From Yponomeuta sedellus (lineage: Eukaryota; Arthropoda; Insecta; Lepidoptera; Yponomeutidae), in contig OW203729.1 of NCBI GenBank assembly GCA_934045075.1, positions 6,419,816 to 6,483,815 of the forward strand: 64,000 nt of DNA. The letters are read 5' to 3'. The notes below the pieces were generated by a model, which worked only from the letters and a program-made list of their open reading frames with translations, ran no database searches and was not told where the DNA came from. Positions 35,901-45,830 of the stretch are shown piece after piece. Every line of letters starts with the position of its first letter. Position 1 is the stretch's first letter. Position numbers and translations under genes: made by a program.

Positions 35901-38900
35901 GCCGGGCAACGGCAACTTGGAATCTGTGACGTCACAATAGAGAAGAAGACCCGCTGGGCATGTTTTAAAACGGCTGCGGCCACTTTCGAAACCAAAGTTT
36001 CGTAAAGAGAATTATTTTTCTGTTTAGGAAACCGGGTTTCGAATAAAAAAAAATCATTCTGATTTTGAAGCTGGTTTCCAACACAGAATATAAAATCTTG
36101 TTTTGAAACTCTTTCATGGATCAAGGGTATGCACAAAATTTTTTTTTTATAGGACAAATAAAATGAAATCTTCGGCACTCAGGATTACGGCAGGAGTGGT
36201 GAACTTATTCCCGTAACTAATGTAGAAATACGAGTACACCCATACTTCCGTCTTGGAAGTCCGGACTACGATCTGTGTATCCTGAGGTAGAAGATTTCAT
36301 TTTATTTGTCCTATAAAAAAAAATCGTTTTGTGCATACCCTTGATCCATGAAAGAGTTTCAAAAGAAGATTTTATATTCTGTATTGGAAACCAGCTTCAA
36401 AATCAGAATGATTTTTTTTTATTCGAAACCCGGTTTCCTAAACAGAAAAATAATTCTCTTTACGAAACTGGTTTCGAAACTTTGGTTTCGAAAGTGGCCG
36501 AAGCCTTTAACAGGTTAAGTTTAAACTACTTCAACTTTGTCATTTCTTCATGAATTTGAGTCATTCCAAAAGTATGCTTTAATTTTTTTGCTCCATCCGC
36601 CGTAGTACCTACTTGGAAGCATCTATATCAAGGGTTGATAAAACCAATATAAGCTTGTTTAGTAATTAATCCTTGTGGAGTGGTCTCTTCCTGCATCGCA
36701 GGAAGGTTAGGCCATACTGCACCACGAGGCTAAGTCCGGGTCGGTGGAGGATTGTAAGACAGTGGCGGGTCTGACCCCTGGTTTCTCGTACACTAACAGT
36801 CTGTTAATCTACTGCTAAGTTGTCAGCAATTTTTTTGTATGCACTTGGCCCAACTGACAGCTGTTAACAGTAGATTAACAGCTTGTTAGTGTACGAGAAA
36901 CCGGGGGTTACTGTCATAAGTTCTTAAGTCGCCCATAGGGCCTCCGACATGGCTTAATGACTGCTATTACATGACAGCCAGAGCCAAAACCAACGGCATA
37001 GAGTGCCTTTCGAAGCACGAAGCGATCGGAAAAATGTCGCTAGGAAGTATAATATTTTGATCTCTGAATGGTTATTATAAAACGTACTAGAACGCAAGAA
37101 TTGTATCTACTGGCTTTAATTCCAAACATCATTGTCATCTAAATAATTATTTATGTTGTAACATTTCAACCACAATTTTACCATTTTTACCCTTTTGGCC
37201 CAAATGTCAAATAAAACGTCATCAGCATTTTTAAGATGGCCGTACAATAGTTTTATATCTATCTTCGCGCAGGCTGAGCACACACTTCCACGCGCTGATG
37301 AAGGAGCGCTTTCGGAAAGAGAACCAGGACAACGAGCACAATTTGAAGGTCTTCGAACAGGTACTGTCTTGAAACTTCTCGGTTCCAATCTTGGACCATC
37401 TGTCTGCGACCTTGAATCATGGCCGAGTTTCATAAAACTACAATTCGAGGTGCATTGCGTAGCAGTCTACTAACTGTGGGTGAATCAACTTTACAATGTA
37501 CATCAAATTGTCTTTGTAAACTATGAATTGAAGCTCTATGAAACAGGCCTCAGATGTCGAAGTCAGACTACAGGGGGCCTTATTCATAGAACTATAATTT
37601 ATGGTGCAGGTACTATGATAATTCGTTACATTGCAGAGCCGATTAATCCACAGATTAACGAGTAAGAGGACATACACCGGCATACACCCTAGAAGACTCA
37701 TGTTGTCAGTAGTTATAATATTGAGCTTTTATTGTAGCTCACTGGACATACTTAGGCTAGGCTTACTTAGGAAATATAAAGTAAACCGCGATTAGACCTG
37801 TTATGTGTATGAGCAACGTCAGTCACTAACAAATACCTTTGTACACCTCGGCTATCGGTTCTTCGGCAGCTATGTGATCTTTGGCGTAACAGAATAATTC
37901 ACATCACAATAACAGTAAAAATAAAAAGTTAAAATAATTCCAATTTCAAGTTCCATCACAAGGAATACCTCATGGAAACTCAAAAATAAAAATCATGCGT
38001 ACCTTTAAGCGGAGGTGGTTGTTTTGTAACTACTTGTTCGCGGTGGATAGATTATGAATAAGCGAGGTAGGAGGTAGGTTGATGAATAAGCGCTTACCGC
38101 CTTACGCCGGCAACTCACAAGTCACCTCTCACTTGGTTTTACATCACAATACGCTTTATCAAGTAATTTATTAGCACAGTGTTCCCACACACAGACTGGC
38201 ACATTACATCACACTACACTTTTACATACCATGTAATTAGGCACACACTTTTCAAACCGTTTAAATTTATTTTCAATATATTTTATCATTTTATTATTCA
38301 CAAAACGACTAACCCGCAATATGGTCTCGACAGTTGTATATAAATAACTAGCTGACCCAGCGAACTTCTTACCGCTTAATAGTCGATTCTTTATTAATTT
38401 TTTATTTTTCCCTCCGTAAGCGTAATAGTCGATTCTTTATTTATTTTTTATTTTTCCCTCCGTAAGAACCATCCTCGTACTTCAAGGAATATTCCCAAAA
38501 AAGAATTAGGGAAATCGGTTCAGCTGCTCTCGAGATTTGCGCTTACCAACACATTCAGCGATAAATTTTTATATTATAGATAAAAACTGGAACGACTTCT
38601 ATTTGTTGCTTTAATTGTAGATTGGTAGTATTATTTTATAATAAAACAGAAAAACAGGATAAAAACGGATAAGCAGGTAAAATAGTCAGATCTGGTCGAA
38701 GGGTAAAGTTGTAATGATGAAAAATGAGGGAAATCGAAAAATGTGTGTCGTAACGCCTCGGTGGCTTCTACAACACATGCTGACTCGGGAACCATTTCAG
38801 AGGGGCTCAATACTTTAAACACAACATAGTTTATTATTAATATTGTTTTGAAAATCCGCACCTATTTATCTAATATTTATATGCCTTCTTTTATTTAATT

Positions 38901-41900
38901 TTAAAATGTCTATTCGCCCATTTTTGTGAATTTGTTACTGTTTTGTTATGTTTTTAGTATTGTGCCGTTGAATAAGTTATCTCTCTCTCTCTCTAATTCC
39001 CCAGATATCGCAGCCAGGAACCGAGCAGCTGAAATCCGCGCCGTCGCCTCGCTTCATTAAGACCCACCTCCCCATGTCCCTTCTGCCGCCAGCCCTGCTG
39101 GACACGGCTCGGACGGTCTACGTGGCCCGGGACCCGCGGGATGTAGCCGTATCCTTCTTTCACCTCAATCGGTCGTTGCGCACCCAAGGATACATCGGCG
39201 ACTTCAAGACGTATTGGAATTTCTTCATTAGGGATTTGCGTGAGTTTGAAGTCGTACTTATGTATTATGATAGTCCTGCACCATTATCGTGCGGTATAGC
39301 TACTGCGAATTCGCAGATTTACCTACCTACCAAAGTCGGTACAGTGCTACACAAGAAATAAGTCTCGCGGAAATTTGATCATCGCGGCGCAGATGACCAA
39401 ATTTTGGATGTGAGGCAAGTTGATCGACCAATCAGATAGTTTAATTTTATGGCAGGCCGCGCGCCTTTGTTGCGATTGGTTGATTCAACGTCATCGATGC
39501 AGGTGACTATTAGTTTGGCAATAATAGCGTGAGCGAAATAGGTAGCGCTACTGCGGCAATCTATTCTGCACCTTAACCGTATCGGTTAATGATCATGTTG
39601 AATGCACTTATAGCTTCGGGTACTTTCGTTACACTTCTTCCTAGTCTGCGCGAACGTAGATTTCCGAAAGCACTTTTATGATGTGTAGTACTTTACATGT
39701 CTTATATGTAGGTGCCCGCACTGGGAATCGAGAGGAAACCCGCGGTTTAGTTGGCTCCGTATGTATTGTCTTGTCTTTCTTTTGGGCTGGGCATTCTCAG
39801 CTGTCAGGATGGTATATATGCAGGACAAGCCTACTTCATCTAAAAACAGTGTCACTGTAGCGTCCGAGTGTAGCGTTTGTAGCCTCCATCTAAAAACAGT
39901 GTCACTGTAGCGTCCGAGTGTAGCGTCTGTAGCGTCCATCTAAAAACAGTGTCACTGTAGCGTCCGAGTGGTCAGAGAAGTGCCACTAGATGCTGTATAA
40001 ATTAATGTCATTAAGAAAATCATTATGTATATCAGATTATAGTTACGAATTACGACACAGGATAGAAGTGAAAACTTTATCACCGACTAATTGGAGCCGA
40101 GTAGGTATAGGTACCCAATTTAGCGTCACCAACACTTCATCATCATCACTGACATTTTAGATGTTTATAATTCTAGAACAAGACTGAAATAAAAGCTCCG
40201 CTTGTCAACTTCCTTCACAACGGGGTGAGCTCATGGAATATCTCTGATCAAAGTACGACAAGCATTAAGGGTAATCAGTCAAACAGATCAAACACCAACA
40301 TACAAATACTGACTGAGGTAGGGACCATCCATAAATTACGTCACACGTTAAAGGGGCGGGAGGGGGTAGACGAAGTGTGACATTGTGACAGGGGGGTGGG
40401 AGGTGTCCTAAATTTTGTGACGTCACATTTTCAAATCTACGTGTAAAACACGAACTTTGCACCATTAACGAAATACTCAAAATGCAACTCGTGATGCAAA
40501 ATTTATTTCGGAACTGCTGTTCGAATTCAGTAATTTCAAATTTAATGTAAAATGGCAAAACTGGTCACGTCACGCTAGAGAGGGGGGAGTCTCACTAATG
40601 TGACCAGCTGTAACAAGGACGGGGGAGGGGTCAAAAAATTACGAAATTCATGTGACGTAATTTATGGATGGCCCCTAAACTGAGGTATACTGACTGTAAA
40701 AATCATGTAGGGCGGCCCTAACGGGAATCGAAGCCCCACACTACTGCTGGTTTCGTAGTCAAGCGTGTTACCGCTAGACTAACGAGGTAGTCAACTAAGT
40801 CCGCTTAGATCCAAAGCGTTTGTAATTGCAAATTTAATGATTTGTCCCCCATTTCAGATTACTGGACCCCGTACTTTGAGCACCTGAAGGAAGCCTGGGC
40901 GAGACGTCACCACCCACACATGCTGTTCCTGTTTTACGAGGAACTCTCTGAGGTAATAAAATCTGTAATTTTAGTTTATGCTCAGCTGGGTTTGGTTTAT
41001 GCTCAGCTGGGCTCAGTTGGAAAGAGCGCTGGCACGGATAGCCAGAGGTCGCGGGTTCGAATCCCGGCATGGGTGGAATTTTTAGCCTCTAAATAGGTTT
41101 TTAAAATTGTCCTTAGCACGGGTTAGTGCATTAAAAATGAAAATAGTATAATCATGTGTGCCATTAGCTAAGTTGAAAAGAGCGCTGGCACGGATAGCCA
41201 GAGGTCGCGGATTCGAATCCCGGCATTGGTGGAATTTTTAGCCTCTAAATAGGTTTTTAAAATTGTCCTTAGCACGGGTTGGTGCATTAAAAATAAAAAT
41301 AGTATAATCATGTGGGTACAGCGATATTATTCCGATGTAAAAACCTAACTGCAAAGTAGGTAGTCGGGGCTGTAAGTGATGCAATTTACTTCAGCCAGAT
41401 GTCGCTGCCTGCACGTTATACAAATAGTGTAAAGAGGTTCGAAATTTCACTGATGCCGGTGAGTCGCCCATTAGCTCAGTTGGAAAGAGCGCTGGCACGG
41501 ATAGCCAGAGGTCGCGGGTTCGAATCCCGGCATGGGTGGAATTTTTAGCCTCTAAATGGGTTTTTAAGACCCCCTTATTTTTAAAATTTTATTTATTATT
41601 AGGTTATCTGCTATATGAGATCGTTTTAAATGTCAACTGGCTACTATTACGTTTCCAAAGATCGTTATCAACCTTTTTGTATGTCCCCAGTGCTGGGGCA
41701 CGGGTCTCTTCCTGTATCGCAGGAAGGTTAGGCCAGTACTCCACCACGGGGCCAAGTCCGGGTTGGTGGAGGATTGTAAGATGGCGAAAGTTATCAAGCC
41801 GCCCACAAGGCCTCTGACATGGCTTAACGACATTACATGACAACCGGCACCAACGCCTTAACGTGTCTTGCGAAACTAGCGAGACTATTAGGCCACGAGC

Positions 41901-44517
41901 GTTCCAAAGATACGAGCCCTTTAAACGTAGGACGGACAGACAGACAGAGAGCAGAGGCAGAGTAATATGGACCTGTTTGGCACCCTTCGGGTGCGATACT
42001 TCATTCATTTATTCATTCATTCATTCATTCATTCATTCATTCATTCATTCATTCGTTCGTTCGTTCGTTCGTTCGTTCATTCATTCGTGCATTCATTCAT
42101 TCATTCCTGATTTGTAACCTGATAAGACTCAGACTTGTGACATCGTTCCAGGACCTCCACGCGGTCATCCGGCGCGTGGCGCACTTCTACGGCAAGTGCT
42201 ACTCCGAGGAGCAGCTCGCGCGACTGTGCGACAATATCAGCTTCGACAACTTCAAGAACAACAAGTCTATCACCTATGATGTCATGCGGGAGCTGGGCAT
42301 AAGGGTGCCGGGCGCGCCGGCCTTAATACGAAAAGGTGAATGTGCGCTGGATCGGATTGCGCCTAAGGGCCTTAGATGGCATTTTTTGGCTTTAGGGGCC
42401 CACCGCACGTATACCATCAGGCACTAGAGTCTAATACTTAAATAGTTTTTCAGTAGAATGATATAAGCACGACGGTGGTTGTTATTTGCCTCAATTTCGC
42501 AGTCTACAAAGCAATAGCAGTACAGTGTCATTCCAGGGATATAACCGGCGCAAATTAAATAGGCATCTCTCGCCAAGACTATCGATCGCGCGAGGCGCAG
42601 AGTTAAGTAGCACGGGTTATACCATTGCAATGCAATTTATTACCAGACTACCGATAGTGTAAATGAAGCGACCATTACCGGGCTAATACGACTCTATTGA
42701 ACAAATATGCAATTTAGAGACACACTCCCCGTGTCAATTAAGAAAGTAATTAAGAGAGGTGTTTCTTGTGACTCGATCAAAGACCAGGTTGAGACGTAAT
42801 ACTTATTATCATCAAATCGGTAAAAAAAATCGCTCGGAGGGTGAGAGGGCGCTGAGTGTGCATGAGAGCGCGAGAGAGGAAAATTCAAAGGTATAATGAC
42901 GCATGGAACTTTAAATTATAGAGTCCAATGAGAGGCGCAAATATGCACTAGCCTAGGGCTACATATTTGTGCCTTTCAGGGTAGAGAGCGGGTCCGGCGG
43001 AGGCGCGATTCCTCTCTAAGGAGATGTATTCGCGTCTGGTTGAGGCCTCAGGACATTCGAGTGCTGTCCTGACTGACTCGGATGTCCTGAGACATCCGAG
43101 TGCTGAAGCCTACTGTGGCCAAAGGCTAAGCCATACAGCGAGGCAATGCCACTATCCTTCTAGGTCGACAGCGACCTGGCTTAAATATTTTATTTAAATT
43201 AGCATAGTAGGTATGTGTAGGTTTAGTCTTGATTTTTGGTTATATCGAAAGGCCCGCCACTGTCTTACAATCTTCCACCAACCCGGACTTGGCCCACCTG
43301 TGGATCACGGCCTAACCTTCCTGCAATGCAGGATGATGCCCGTGCCTCAGCAGTTATGTCATCATCATCATCATAGAAACTCTGCATGAATAGAACATCA
43401 TGACAAAATTAAATGTTGTGGTGGCTCGCTTAGCCACTAGGAAACTACCCAGTTTTCGTATTTAAGAAACGTATTTATAGTTGATTGAAATTGACATTTT
43501 ACACATGTGTTATTATGAGTGATTGAAAGAAAAATAAGCTGAGGAAAAAATCGGCCGTCTTTGGTGATTTGCCCTAATCAAACGCTTAATTTGCATAGGC
43601 TAATCCAGGTAGCGGTGAAGCGGTGGTAGCTCAGTGGATAGAACAATGGACTCAGAAGCGAGAGACCCATTTTGGATCCCCAGTGCGGAACCAGGCATGA
43701 CTTCGTTAATTTAGAACATTTGCGAATTTGTAGCAATGCCCACGCTAAACGTTTTACTTTACAACAACCTGAGGGAACCCGCGGCTTGGTTGCTTTCGCA
43801 CGTAGATATTGACTAGTCTTTCCTGTGGGCTAGGCCGACTAGCTGTCAGGATGGTATAGGTGCTGCTGGGCAAGCCTTCGATAGATCGATATCAACCCTT
43901 GTATGTTAGCCATGCACGAGCACACCAGCGACGATTAGAACGGAGCTGAAGAGGTCGCCGTGGCCGAAATCGGTCGAGGAATATATATCTCAACCCTCGT
44001 ATGTCTCAGGGGCACGGGTCCCTTCCTGCCTCGCAGAAATGTTAGGCCATACTCCACCACGGGGGCCTAGTCCGGGTTGGTGGCCGATTGTAAGACAGTG
44101 GCGGGCCTTACTGTCAGAAATTATCGAGCCATAAGGCCTCTGACATCGCTTAACGAATGTCACTACATGACAGTCGGCACAAACCGCTTAACGTGCCTTG
44201 CTCGGAAAAAATGCCACTTGTCAGCCGTAGTCGCGGGACTGTCACCCATCATGCGCCTGTTCTTCTTATTCTTAATGTGTCGTCTCCTATAGGAGGTTGG
44301 CAACCAATTCCGCTATGTTATTTTTCGACATTTCCAACACAAACTTAACAAGGAACTGGTACTCTTTGAAATTAAGTTTAACGCCTTTGTAATATTTGCA
44401 GGCAAGCCGGGCGGATGGCGCGAGCACTTTGACGAGGAGATGCAGGCGCAGGCGCAGGCTTGGATCGCGGACAACTTGCGCGGGAGCGACTTCCGGTTCT
44501 CGCATTTGAGCGATTGA
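23927..44517 (+). CDS. Cytosolic sulfotransferase, retinol dehydratase-like, copy 2 (complete)
   Basis: Eight exons: 23927-24005, 32137-32271, 33906-34005, 37273-37360, 39005-39239, 40858-40952, 42152-42335, 44402-44517. The sum is 1032 nt, giving 343 residues, a usual length for insect SULTs. The start is the ATG of MNNNLLPFEIEDLD, whose form (short acidic tail with PFEI) matches exon 1 of copy 3. Motifs: YPRSGTTW at about 68-75, KTHLP with the catalytic His at about 155, YVARDPRDVAVS with Arg 176 and Ser 184, FLFYEEL, and RKGKPGGW at about 304-311, where copies 1 and 3 have Ser instead of Pro. All splice sites are canonical. Intron 1 is 8.1 kb and full of transposons. Function and cytosolic location are inferred from the family; the substrate is unknown. 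Confidence 0.92.
24084..24223. mobile_element. Perfect foldback MITE
   Basis: Two arms of about 58 bp (agggctgatttttcaatagt... and its exact reverse complement ending ...aatcagccct) surround a centre of about 24 bp. It sits 79 bp inside intron 1 of SULT copy 2. The identical arms suggest a recent insertion or arm correction. Confidence 0.8.
24225..24410 (-). pseudogene. LINE reverse transcriptase C-terminal fragment
   Basis: The - strand reads NWQWAGHIFRRTDELANRMAD and then GSGWMRIAENRNKW, a decayed version of the WQWAGHISRRT ... GRCWMRQAEDRALWRSL tail seen at 60246-60480. This is the C-terminal end of a non-LTR retrotransposon endonuclease/reverse transcriptase. It ends where the 24411-24653 MITE begins. 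Confidence 0.6.
24411..24653. mobile_element. MITE family G, copy 1
   Basis: The ends TGTTAGTCTAAACCCCAG and the complement of CTGGGGCTTAGACTAACA form inverted repeats that continue with TTTCTCGTACACTAACA. The second copy (36774-36908) shares the TTTCTCGTACACTAACA core. There is no coding sequence. Confidence 0.65.
25178..25305 (+). repeat. Dispersed repeat H
   Basis: Related to 29494-29610: both have ggttaacacgag, tagacataat, a 'gtgccgaaa.gtcgga' core and the final aaacagtttt block. Unknown class. Confidence 0.5.
25372..25512 (-). pseudogene. LINE 3' coding tail fragment
   Basis: Close to 60250-60400. On the - strand it encodes the KRSVGRPP/WDDDL-like tail and the stretch to the stop of a non-LTR reverse transcriptase. 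Truncated at both ends. Confidence 0.6.
26555..26745. repeat. Palindromic tRNA-like SINE B pair
   Basis: A reverse-oriented tRNA-like segment meets a forward one at 'ccgtgccagagg', so aaaacctatttagagg...ggtcgcgggttcg...cctctaaataggtttt reads nearly the same on both strands. Arm length is about 75 bp with almost no loop. Confidence 0.8.
26985..27345 (-). repeat. Dispersed repeat family A, long copy
   Basis: Long reverse-oriented family A copy nested in the MULE-like element. Blocks 'gacagccgg'-like and 'catcgca..aagg' are conserved with small changes. Confidence 0.65.
28295..28400 (+). repeat. tRNA-like SINE D head
   Basis: Reads as a degraded tRNA-like head (cggcagcccagcggg A-box region, GGTTCGATTCCC B box), similar to 43622-43690. 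Its A box is altered, so it is not a likely tRNA gene. Confidence 0.5.
28744..29249. mobile_element. CpG-rich inverted-repeat element with internal tandem repeats
   Basis: The ends ggcgttgtcctaatagaacg and the complement of cgttctattaggacaacacc form a 28-30-bp inverted repeat. Between them, units of about 111 bp starting caatatgtttgatcgcgcgt occur about 2.5 times (from about 28951, 29053 and 29165). The element is far richer in CG dinucleotides than its surroundings. There is no ORF. Confidence 0.7.
29265..32095 (-). mobile_element. Ty1/copia-type LTR retrotransposon, gutted
   Basis: Direct repeats at about 29265-29450 and 31845-32095 share 'attgtagaaacgaagacag', 'gtttctgtt' and 'atactgtagaagaag'; these are read as diverged LTRs. 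On the - strand there are gag pieces (31830-31234, with MMLYSLSPEYDNFRVTIG), a CxxC-rich scrap near 31200-31090 like a zinc knuckle, integrase (about 30700-30323, with PYTPNYNGLAERKNRT) and the region after integrase (30272-29677). The integrase SDNGTE motif reads SNNGTE. Reverse transcriptase and RNase H are missing. It lies in intron 1 of SULT copy 2 and ends about 40 bp before exon 2. Confidence 0.75.
32720..33040 (+). repeat. MITE family F remnant
   Basis: Shares 'caatggaataaaa...tcataa.ttgtttat.atacg' and its inverted partner with 21068-21680. Arms are diverged. It is located in intron 2 of SULT copy 2. Confidence 0.5.
33315..33440 (+). repeat. Dispersed repeat family A, interrupted
   Basis: The family A 5' part ends in 'gtggcgggcctac' at 33440. 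The next family A block (gggccctactgtcaaaagttat) resumes at about 33665, so the 225 bp between appear to be an insertion, and a Helitron-like end follows at 33692. Confidence 0.55.
33692..33877 (+). mobile_element. Helitron-like short element
   Basis: It begins TCTATAATATAAAAATGAAT and ends TGGGTCAGCTAGT, the TC...CTAG ends expected of Helitrons. Internal blocks 'gagagcagctgaaccgattt' and 'ttccttgaagta' recur in six other copies in the window. It lies just 28 bp upstream of SULT copy 2 exon 3. No Rep/helicase is encoded. Confidence 0.55.
34265..34530 (-). repeat. SINE family D body
   Basis: Reverse-oriented body with 'ccatcctgacagcttagtcgg' and 'gcatctacgtaatgag', in intron 3 of SULT copy 2. 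Confidence 0.45.
35269..35304. repeat. Perfect short palindrome
   Basis: gatcgctatacatac and its exact complement flank a 6-base loop (tgtcct), a stable hairpin in intron 3 of copy 2. Function unknown. Confidence 0.75.
35605..35786 (+). mobile_element. Helitron-like short element
   Basis: Same family as 33692-33877, with TCTATAATATAAAAATGAAT at the start and GGTCAGCTAGT at the end. It lies in intron 3 of SULT copy 2. Confidence 0.55.
35977..36500. mobile_element. Long inverted-repeat (foldback) element
   Basis: Arms of about 190-210 bp run inward from cggccactttcgaaacc at 35977 and from its complement ending at 36500. They share 'gaaagagtttcaaa'-type and 'gggtatgcacaaaa'-type blocks in opposite orientation around a centre of about 120 bp. 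The short ORFs on both strands are mirror images of the arms, not genes. Confidence 0.75.
36632..37040 (+). repeat. Dispersed repeat family A split by a MITE
   Basis: Family A reads through 'agacagtggcgggtct', is interrupted by the MITE at 36774-36908, and resumes with 'ttactgtcataagttcttaag'. Confidence 0.65.
36774..36908. mobile_element. MITE family G, copy 2
   Basis: The inverted repeats ACCCCTGGTTTCTCGTACAC and its complement, with TGTTAATCTACTG further in, enclose about 50 bp. Related to 24411-24653. Confidence 0.7.
38347..38580 (-). mobile_element. Helitron-like short element
   Basis: Reverse-oriented copy, ACTAGCTGACCC to TATATTATAGA, with an internal duplication of about 55 bp around 'agtcgattctttat'. 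It lies in intron 4 of SULT copy 2. Confidence 0.55.
39680..40010 (+). repeat. SINE family D body with minisatellite
   Basis: Counterpart of 8845-9120 in the same intron of copy 1. Here a 50-bp segment has been amplified (39837-39969). Confidence 0.5.
39837..39969 (+). repeat. 50-bp minisatellite, about 2.7 units
   Basis: Units starting catctaaaaacagtgtcact begin at 39837, 39887 and 39937 with two base changes between units. The homologous intron of copy 1 has only a single unit-like stretch. Confidence 0.85.
40321..40675. mobile_element. MITE with GGRCCATCCATAAATTACGTCAC ends
   Basis: Both ends carry the inverted repeat (gg)gaccatccataaattacg..., flanked by TA. The interior has G-rich tracts and paired 'gtgacgtcac'-type blocks. 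Copy 1 lacks it at the matching place (about 9465), so it inserted after the gene duplication. Confidence 0.8.
40710..40800 (-). repeat. tRNA-like SINE head
   Basis: Counterpart of 9485-9572, ahead of exon 6 of SULT copy 2. Inherited through the duplication. Confidence 0.55.
40998..41575 (+). repeat. Tandem array of three tRNA-like SINE B units
   Basis: Three forward tRNA-like segments start near 41010, 41163 and 41470, each with TAGCTCAGTTGG-like A box and GGTTCGAATCC-like B box followed by the 'cctctaaatagg' flank. The first two units are shortened to about 155 bp and the third follows a full 310-bp unit. The fold gives acceptor, D, anticodon and T stems, but base 33 is C and one T-stem pair is broken. 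Confidence 0.8.
41668..41880 (+). repeat. Dispersed repeat family A
   Basis: Family A copy in intron 6 of SULT copy 2 with small deletions, downstream of the SINE array. Confidence 0.65.
42004..42108 (+). repeat. (TTCA/TTCG)n tetranucleotide array
   Basis: Near-pure tetranucleotide array of about 26 units ending 44 bp upstream of exon 7. The His/Ser/Phe-rich ORF across it is an artefact. Confidence 0.9.
42347..42854. mobile_element. hAT-like MITE, longer orthologue
   Basis: Begins CTGGATCGGATTGCGCC about 11 bases after the exon 7 donor of copy 2 and ends GGCGCTG. The interior (gtctaatacttaaatag, gcaaattaaataggcatctc) matches 4490-4620. Confidence 0.55.
42965..43190 (+). repeat. Retroelement-like coding scrap, counterpart
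   Basis: Matches 18760-18966 (gaggcgcgattcctctctaagg..., gcctggttgagg-like blocks), with an internal duplication around 'acattcgagtgctg'. Confidence 0.35.
43248..43363 (-). repeat. Dispersed repeat family A fragment
   Basis: Short reverse-oriented family A copy ending in a (cat)n run at about 43362-43375. Confidence 0.55.
43618..43880 (+). repeat. tRNA-derived SINE family D, fuller copy
   Basis: Starts with a tRNA-like head: A box TAGCTCAGTGG at about 43628 and a worn B box TTTGGATCCCC. The body follows with 'aacccgcggcttggtt' and 'ctgtcaggatggtatagg'. Confidence 0.55.
43888..44255 (+). repeat. Dispersed repeat family A, two joined pieces
   Basis: A short family A start at 43888-43906 is followed by unrelated DNA, and a longer copy runs from about 43990. 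It ends about 145 bp before exon 8 of SULT copy 2. Confidence 0.6.
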
Positions 44518-45109
44518 AAGAAGCATTGTAACAAGATGTTAAAATGTTTACTTGCTAAACGTTAAAATTGATTAGATTAGATACAATTAGATGACTAACA
44601 AAGCAAAAACCAATTTTTTATTTTCAAAAAAGAAGTTTGGTCAGAGAGGTGTTTTTTTCCGCTGCCTTTTTTCTACTACAAATACGGCCCGAGAGCTAAC
44701 ATAGTACATTTAAAAACATTTTTAACTGGGAAATTCTGTTAATTACCTAATACAGAAGAGCCTAATAACATTTAATAAGATTCTGAAGATTAGTAAAGAC
44801 CATTTTGCAACCATTAAGTAAAAGTGACATGCGGGCGACTGTATACATAATATAGCTGACAATTATTTTGTAATTTCGAAGCTGTGCCTAAAGAAGGTAC
44901 GCATACCAGGTATTCCCGTTACAGGTTATTGCAGAAGGGCCCGTTAGAGCAGAACAGGGTTCTTTAAATTTATTGTATATCGTCTGTAAGATATTCTCAT
45001 TTAAATAAATCAATAGTTTTAACATGCATGAGTCTAAATGATTTGAAATCAGGTCGGACTCTTCCGACAAAAAGCTGAGCCGGTCAAAAATCAAATAAAA
45101 TTATTTGAA
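44518..45109. other. 3' flank of SULT copy 2
   Basis: No canonical AATAAA lies close behind the stop. A block at 44828-44880 (atgcgggcgactgta, attattttgtaatttc) matches 21662-21705 downstream of copy 1, so the duplicated segment includes some 3' flank. Confidence 0.45.
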
Positions 45110-45304
45110 ACTAGCTGACCCAGCGCACTTCGTACCGCCTTAAAGTGCTTACAATCGATTCTTTATTTTTTTTTATTTTCCCCTGCGTAAGAACCATCCT
45201 CGTACTTCAAGGAAAATCCAAAAAAAGAATTAGTGAAATCGGTTCAGCTGCTCTCAAGATTTGCGCTTACCAAGACATTCCGCGATTATTTTTTATTTTA
45301 TAGA
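45110..45304 (-). mobile_element. Helitron-like short element
   Basis: Reverse-oriented copy, ACTAGCTGACCCAGCG to TTATTTTATAGA. Confidence 0.55.
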
Positions 45305-45404
45305 TTAAATTATATTGTCATAGTTTTTTTTAAATGTTTTTTTTTATCCCTACTACTAAAATCTTAGCCGGTTATTGCCACGCGGAAGGGGCGCGGAATA
45401 GTAG

Positions 45405-45830
45405 ATTGTTAAACGAGGGTGGAAAGCATCAATAGTCCGAGTAGAAATTGATTCTTTTACCCGTGTTAAACACTCTACTTTTCATTTTGAATATGAGGAA
45501 AATAAACACTCATTTTTAACATTCAAATCTTAGCATAAAAGATTATTACCATTTTTTTTTTATTCCGTCACAGATACATATAACAGATTAGTATCCCGCC
45601 CGTAATTGTTGCGGCTTACTGGCTGTTTAGAAACTCACATGGCCGCAGCATTTTTTTAATAAGTTTTTTTTACATAAAACTCTTCACAGCTGACAGTAGT
45701 TCTATTTTTAAAGTTCATTCCGGCCCGTTAGGTGGGAAGTAATTTGAATGAGTTTTTCCCTCTAGGGAGGGAAGCAGCATTTAAATTTCCACCTAATAAT
45801 CAGATCAAAGCAACACTGCTTTACGAGTAT
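45405..45830 (-). repeat. Repeat family E, partial inverted copy
   Basis: Reverse complement of about 9770-10290, with a deletion where 9970-10000 and the acgcgg block would be. Confidence 0.6.

Noticed and set aside
35849..36553. Two similar ORFs on opposite strands
   Set aside because: They are mirror images produced by the arms of the foldback element, not a gene pair.
39837..39969. CRISPR-like regular repeats
   Set aside because: Units are contiguous 50-bp tandem repeats without spacers, in a eukaryotic intron.
41470..41545. tRNA gene candidate in the family B repeat
   Set aside because: It folds as a cloverleaf but has C at position 33 and a broken T-stem pair, and is embedded in a multi-copy repeat.
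41863..42117. ORF with Ser/Phe/Ile/His repeats
   Set aside because: It is the translation of the (TTCA)n microsatellite just before exon 7 of SULT copy 2.
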